From the NCBI GenBank assembly GCA_025024175.1, contig QCXZ01000001.1, forward strand, positions 3,782,001 to 3,846,000: a stretch of 64,000 bases of DNA, read 5' to 3'. The DNA comes from Rhyzopertha dominica (Eukaryota > Arthropoda > Insecta > Coleoptera > Bostrichidae). The position numbers were made by a program, and so were the translations under genes. The notes under the pieces were generated by a model. The model searched no databases and was not told the DNA's origin. It saw only the letters and a program-made list of their open reading frames with translations. Positions 59,161-64,000 of this stretch are shown here, in pieces. Positions within the stretch are counted from its first letter, which is position 1. Each line of letters starts with the position of its first letter.

Positions 59161-59575
59161 GTGCAAGGTGTCCTTTACTGAATTAAGAGTTACCCAGTGA
59201 TGAAGTGACAATATTTAAACAGAAGATGCTACTCCCAGGGAAGTATGGAGGGGATACTCTATACGGAGATTATGCTGAAGTAGTCATCAAAATACTGACT
59301 TATTCCGTTTGGATGGCAGAATACTGGACAAGCTTTGTTCCCAATTTTGTGATGACGATATACACTACATACCTTATCTAACTCAGCCCATCCTTTGGCT
59401 TCAACAAGATGTGAAATCTACCAAGGATCGTAATTTTAAAGATTAGAGTTTAGTCACATTTTAGGGGGAAGCCCCATTTTGGTTTGGATTGGGAGCTACC
59501 GTCTGCGGCGTGGTTGGGGCCGCAGACAGTTCCTCTTCATATACCTGGAGGTCAGTGAAGAGGAACAAAAATAAT
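59160..59575 (+). repeat. Hairpin module copy M13
   Basis: Last module of the domain. Hairpin 1 at 59501-59527 is perfect; hairpin 2, to 59566, has full-length arms with one G:T pair next to the loop. It is followed directly by the leader of exon unit D. Confidence 0.8.
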
Positions 59576-59602
59576 ACTATATAGTTTAATCTTTTTTTTC
59601 AG

Positions 59603-60034
59603 CATGATCGGTTTCGGTAGCAGACTACGGGGTCTGTTCGCGATGTTAGGTCGGTAGTTTTATCAGCAGATGCTGAACGCTTTAAAGATGATAATAAGTC
59701 TAATACGCGTTTCGTTACCGTTAGTGCGGGATTTATTTTTATTGTTTGCTTTTAAAGAAGAGTGACCTCTAGTATCGGGTATGGTTCTAAATATAACTAT
59801 TAGATTCGCGTAAAATATATAGTGGTGAACATTAATTTCTGGTGCACCGAGGGACAAGAGGATTAGACGTTTTGTGGCCATATACAGTAAGTCTTTATCA
59901 ACATGCTCTGTCTGGATCAATTCTTGGATTGCAAAAGAAAAACTCACTTGTTATATGTAATTTTCTAATAGTCGATCTGTTTGTTACAAGTCTTATCATG
60001 GGGAGTAAAACTGCATGATGCAGTATTTAGTCGG
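59603..60034 (+). pseudogene. Two-exon unit D, degenerate
   Basis: The leader follows TTTTTTTTCAG. The start is GTGAAC instead of ATGGAC, and the first exon has a TAG after GGACAAGAGGAT. The donor (GTAAGTC at 59887) remains. The second exon (59991-60034) is 44 bases and has lost phase. It is clearly a non-coding relic of the same unit as A and C, and the outermost copy of the cluster. Confidence 0.6.
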
Positions 60035-60369
60035 GTGAGTGCTTTTTTTCGTCTGATACCTTTCTGTTTGTAGTTTTAGTTAACTTTGCACTTTTGCAAT
60101 TTTCGTATTTCGGGAGGGTGGGAAAAGTTAGTGAGTTATTAGTGACGTGTGTTCTTCAAAGGTAAGTATTACCAGAACTACAAGTTTATGTTGTAGATTT
60201 GGAATATTGGGAAACCTGACTTATCAGGTATAGGTTTTCAAGTAAATTTATATATTCAGTGTCTTTTATTGTTTTATTTGTTATATAATCTGTGATTGTT
60301 CATCATTCTTAAATCTTTTATAAAAAATTCTGCAATTCCGGCTTAAGGGCAGAACAACTTCTTATTTTA
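60035..60369. other. Unassigned stretch downstream of exon unit D
   Basis: The first ~100 bases match the sequence after exon 2 of units A and C (TTTAGTT, then TTTGCAC), the remainder is AT-rich with no recognisable feature. A third exon for the two-exon units could lie here but none was identified. Confidence 0.4.
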
Positions 60370-60655
60370 ATATTTGGAGTAGCTTTGTGGCCACAAAACA
60401 TAACTTGTAGTGTTTTAAAAACTTCAACTAATGCGAGACTATTCCAACATTCTTTCTGCTTGGGGTGGTTGGGAGGTACAAAGAAAGTTCAGAGTAGCTT
60501 TAACAAATGAAAAAAATGCTTATAAATTATTTAGATGCTTTGAGGCCATAAAACATAATTTGTGGTGTTTTAAAAATTGAAACTAATATGATACTACTTC
60601 AAGATCAATAANTAAAAAAATAATATGTATATTCTTTCTGCTCGGGGATAGTCGG
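60370..60655 (+). repeat. Relict 231 bp satellite monomers
   Basis: About 1.3 diverged copies of the 231 bp unit: GGAGTAGCTTTGTGGCC, AACATAACTTGTAGTGTTTT, then AGAGTAGCTTTAACAAATGA to ATATTCTTTCTGCTCGGGG. They lie 26 kb from the main array in the same orientation and lack the perfect palindrome. Their divergence suggests they are older than the array. Confidence 0.8.
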
Positions 60656-60659
60656 GATG

Positions 60660-61215
60660 CTTTCGCCATTTTATTAAATGAAAAAGAAATAAACAACACT
60701 ATCTGTTTCCTGGATTTGTTAATTAAACTTAATGAACCATATCCACACTTTTACTTTCAAAATATTTAGGAAACTAATGTCTACAGATGATATTATTTCT
60801 TATAATTCTTTCCTTTCGTATCAGCATAAATTAGCTCACTTTCCTCTATGGCTTTTCAAAATGAACTAGGCACTATTTTACAAATGGCTTATAACAATAA
60901 TTTACCTAATTATTTTATAGAGAAATTATGTCTTAAATATAAAATTTAAGTTGTCATTTCATACTACTATTGTTTGAGATCAAGAAGAAAAGGTATGGCA
61001 TTCGCTTAGGTTTACTGGTCTAGTTTTATTAAATATTTCAAAATTATTTTTATCTCATGGAATTCATATTTACTTTTCAACTGTAGGTAGCTTAGGATCC
61101 CAGTTAGTCCACAACAAAGATAAAATTCAAATAATGTTAAAATTTTACAGTTTTGCTACAAATCTACAAAATTAAACTTTAGAAATTTTAGAGACTTTTG
61201 GAACTCATCCATTTT
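60660..61215 (+). pseudogene. Penelope-like element fragment (RT C-terminal part)
   Basis: In shifting frames the sequence encodes NNTICFLDLLIKLNE, then after a stop a FRK-like and YNSFLSYQHKLA stretch, then FQNELGTILQMAYNNNLPNY. These correspond to the FLD and RKPT-type region that follows the YVDD box in Penelope RTs, the part degenerate in the element at 42231. Several stops and shifts are present. Confidence 0.65.
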
Positions 61216-61517
61216 ACATAATTTGTTCAATATCTACACTCTTTAAAGTCTAGATAGCTGTTTTCATTTTTGACTTATATCAAAATTAATTTATGTTTCC
61301 CCATGTGACCTTGATTTTTTGAATAATTTATGTAGTCTATTTCTGTAATCGATCTAAAATACCTACCAACGGAGTAAAACTGGTGTTTATAGTCCAAGAA
61401 CTGCGAAATCTTCGATAGTGCCTTCTAGTGACAGGATTTCTGGTTTGAGAAAAGGGTTCGGTAAGGCACTAACTGTAACTTGCTTGAAGAAAAACAACTT
61501 TTTTTTCAGTTTCTTCT

Positions 61518-61523
61518 TTTATT
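61518..61523 (-). terminator. Candidate poly(A) signal for SCAP
   Basis: AATAAA on the minus strand, 279 bases downstream of the SCAP stop codon. It is the clearest consensus signal downstream of the stop, though other AT-rich variants exist. Confidence 0.35.
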
Positions 61524-61801
61524 TAAAAGAAATCATTAACAAAATCATTGCTTATAAAAACTAGTCACACTAGAAAGAATAAATTAACAAATTAAAAAAG
61601 GCGGTCAAATTTCCGGCCGATAACAAAATAAATAGAAATAAATATCGTCAAAACTTTTCTCTTTTTTCTTTTTGGTAATAAAAACGTCTCAGCTTTGGAT
61701 AGCACTAAACCTACCTTAAGAGTAGCAAAATATAAACTTTTGATCGTAGTAAATGCATAATTTCTGACGGGATCACACTCCCTTCCGAAGGCACTTATAA
61801 C

Positions 61802-62189
61802 CTAGTCGTATTTATGCGCTATCAACGGAAACCTGACCAGCCTCAACTGATTCCCGTAGTCGCACAATATGGCGTCCCTCAACATTATCAAATGTTTGAC
61901 GAACACAAACGGACAATGCCCGAGGGCGACCGTCTTCACGTTATCCCCCGTCCTCACGTCGAAAACTACCAAAACGCCGCTACGGGCTGTCACTATCAGA
62001 TGGGGCGTCAACATCACCATCTGGTTCGAAAAGGTGTACGATAACTGAATGGTGTTCAACAAGTGGCCCTGGAAACGTTCCCAGATGCACAGGCGTTCGT
62101 CGGCTCCCAGGGAAATGACGTAGCTCGCGGAGTACGTCAGGGACGTGATGCTGCCGTCGTGGGCTTGCAGGCTGTACATGCATGCACCT
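61802..62189 (-). CDS. SCAP: SCAP, last coding exon (C-terminal WD40 repeats)
   Basis: SCAP is the ER membrane escort that binds SREBP through its C-terminal WD40 propeller and carries it to the Golgi for proteolytic activation, controlling lipid synthesis genes; in insects the pathway responds to phospholipid rather than sterol. The exon starts after TTTTAAATTTAG (62190) and ends at TAG (61802-61804). About 128 residues are encoded. They include a WD repeat (YSLQAHDGSITSLTY, then ADERLCIWE), a second blade (VLVVFDVRTGD), and the characteristic SCAP end (ILCDYGNQLRLVRFPLI). Identification rests on these blades and the terminal motif. The rest of the gene lies beyond the right edge. GC content is higher than in its surroundings, as expected for a conserved exon. 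Confidence 0.85.
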
Positions 62190-64000
62190 AAATTTAAAAT
62201 CGGAAATAGTTTTTTGTAGGTTCTTTTTTGGTTTCTCTTATACTGAGCATATTTGAATTGGTTGTAATGACAAGTCAGTCAAATGAACTGACGATTTGTT
62301 ATTTCAACTAATATTGGGACATATTCTTAAATTATGATGGTGTTTCAGAATCGAATGTCATAAATTTTGGCACATGTTCCTAATGCGAAAAAAAGTGGAT
62401 CCAGAAATGCTGAAATTTTTTATAAATATAGTGTTGAAAATGAAAAATAGATTAAATTTTCTAAAAACGGATTTTTCAAACTGCATTTTTTTGTATTTTC
62501 ACATACCTTTTTTTTTCAAGAAAACATGTCGCTGCATCTCTTACAACGTAGTCCTTGCATTATTGATGTGTTAACATAAAATCCATACATCTTTTTATGT
62601 TTATTTTAATTAAAACATAATAATAATAATAATAACATAATGTGAAATCTGTCATTTATATTTAAAGATTGAGACATTTCTACACTGATCTCTAAATAAC
62701 TGGATGTCGCTTACATACCAAAATGCATGTAAATTATTTGTGATAGATTTAAGCCACTTTAGCGCCTAGCCACTGGTCCTTGTACTAAAATTTTGACAAA
62801 GGTTTGCTTCTGCGGTAAATATAACGTTAATGATTGACAGTTAAAATCGTGAACTCATCATCTGTCTGCAGATTTCCAAAAGATGATCGTTGTAGTGTTT
62901 GATTAACAAACATGTACCGTACAAACTGGATGTTACCTTTACTCATAACCATATTATATAGTTAAAGATCTAACCTAAAATTTGAACGTGCCGTTAAATT
63001 GATAGTACGAGTACCAGCGGCATGGTGGCTACTTATCACAGTTTTGAATAACTTATGCGACATCCAGTTACTTAGAGATCAGTGCATTTCTAGTTTCAGG
63101 TTGAGCAAAAAAAAATTTTTTTGTATTTTCAACTGTATACCAAAAATGAAGCATTTTCACACCAACATTTATTCATACTTTTCTCATAACCTTATTTCAG
63201 GAACATGCACCAAATTTATGTCCACCATTGCTCTGGGACTCTTCTGTATGTGCTTCATTATTTATTGTAGAGAAAAAGTACAAAATCGACTTCCACCTTA
63301 TTTGTAAAGCGATACACCGTAAAAACATTATCATTTCTACACGGTGATTCAGTTTTCCTGCACCATATCCAACCTTCACTTTAAACGGAAGTAGCATACT
63401 GAAAAATGATAAATATCTTTCAGAGTAAAACAGGTAGTGACATATTGCTTTCGTTGTTTGATAGAACATGAAAAAAATCAACCAAAATATGTGAAGTACA
63501 AATTTTTTTGATCTTATTTTTTGATGTTCAAAAAAATAGGTTGTTATCTATTTTATTTTGAGAGATGTCATTTTTGAGTATGCTGTAAACATCAATTGCT
63601 GGTAACATTATATGCCTACAATATGTCCCTCATTTTCAACAAGAAAATCGAAAATGCAATCATTTACATTGTTCCATTAAAAAATAAGAAATTAAACACC
63701 CTGCAGAAGTATAAATATTTTTTAAGTTGTAGCGCTTTACAAATAAAATAAATATTAATATTAAATAATTAAATTCAAAATAGATCTGGCTTGCCTTATT
63801 TGTATACGCCAAGCTAATGCCGTTAATTGTCACCAGCTGGCATGGTGTTATCTACAAGATAAAGTTTGATTTTGCCAGAGTAATGGTGGACCCTTTATAT
63901 TATTTAAGTGTGTATTTGTTAAAGTTAATCACCAAAGTCTTTGATTATATAATTATAATTATGTGTGTTGTCAAAACTGCAATTTGGAAATTAACACTAA
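62190..64000 (-). other. SCAP intron, partial
   Basis: Minus-strand intron upstream of the last SCAP exon; its 5' end is outside the window. It is AT-rich, with a short TAA microsatellite near 62617-62635. No further WD40 exon was recognised. Frames at 62999-63307 (plus) and 63197-63481 (minus) overlap each other and show no family motif. Confidence 0.55.

Noticed and set aside
62999..63481. Plus frame 62999-63307 and minus frame 63481-63197 as genes within the SCAP intron
   Set aside because: They overlap on opposite strands, have no motif, and match the base composition of intron sequence; no further SCAP WD40 blade is encoded.

Overview
The window looks like AT-rich nuclear DNA of an arthropod, most likely an insect. 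Evidence: short exons with canonical GT/AG borders, a SREBP-cleavage-activating-protein (SCAP) terminal exon, a Jockey-clade LINE with arthropod-type ORF1, Penelope-like elements (PLEs) carrying a GIY-YIG endonuclease, and a Ty3/gypsy element with a trace of env. No bacterial gene organisation is present. Species cannot be named from the sequence. A 100-base N gap lies at 34587-34686.

Layout. (1) About 100-14350 holds two diverged tandem copies of one segment (about 100-4540 and 4615-14350). Copy 2 is longer because of insertions: a PLE fragment, a PLE-tail fold-back and a nested pair of MITEs. A small spliced gene for an unrecognised one-pass membrane protein runs on the minus strand at 13067-15169. 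(2) 14960-16530 shows nothing convincing apart from that gene's putative 5' exon. (3) 16532-60035 is a repeat domain. It is built from a ~600-700 bp module carrying two adjacent hairpins (13 copies, all plus strand), three satellite families (245, 231 and 223 bp), an AT-rich ~620 bp mobile block, and four full plus one partial copy of a two-exon unit encoding a short unrecognised peptide. (4) Inside it, 21985-38930 is a large inverted duplication: a deleted Ty3/gypsy element joined to a Jockey LINE on each side of a ~30-copy 231 bp array and the gap. (5) 60035-61500 holds relict 231 bp monomers and a PLE fragment. (6) 61802-62189 (minus) is the last coding exon of SCAP; the rest of the window is its preceding intron.

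The only confidently recognised host gene is SCAP. The most unusual content is the repeat domain. The 245 bp monomer appears to be a shortened form of the hairpin module. A super-unit (module, gag remnant, 245 bp repeat, 223 bp array) is itself duplicated. The same 245 bp family has a trimeric higher-order repeat in one array and a dimeric one in another. The second hairpin shows compensatory base changes. The duplicated two-exon units keep ATG, reading frame and splice sites in at least two copies.
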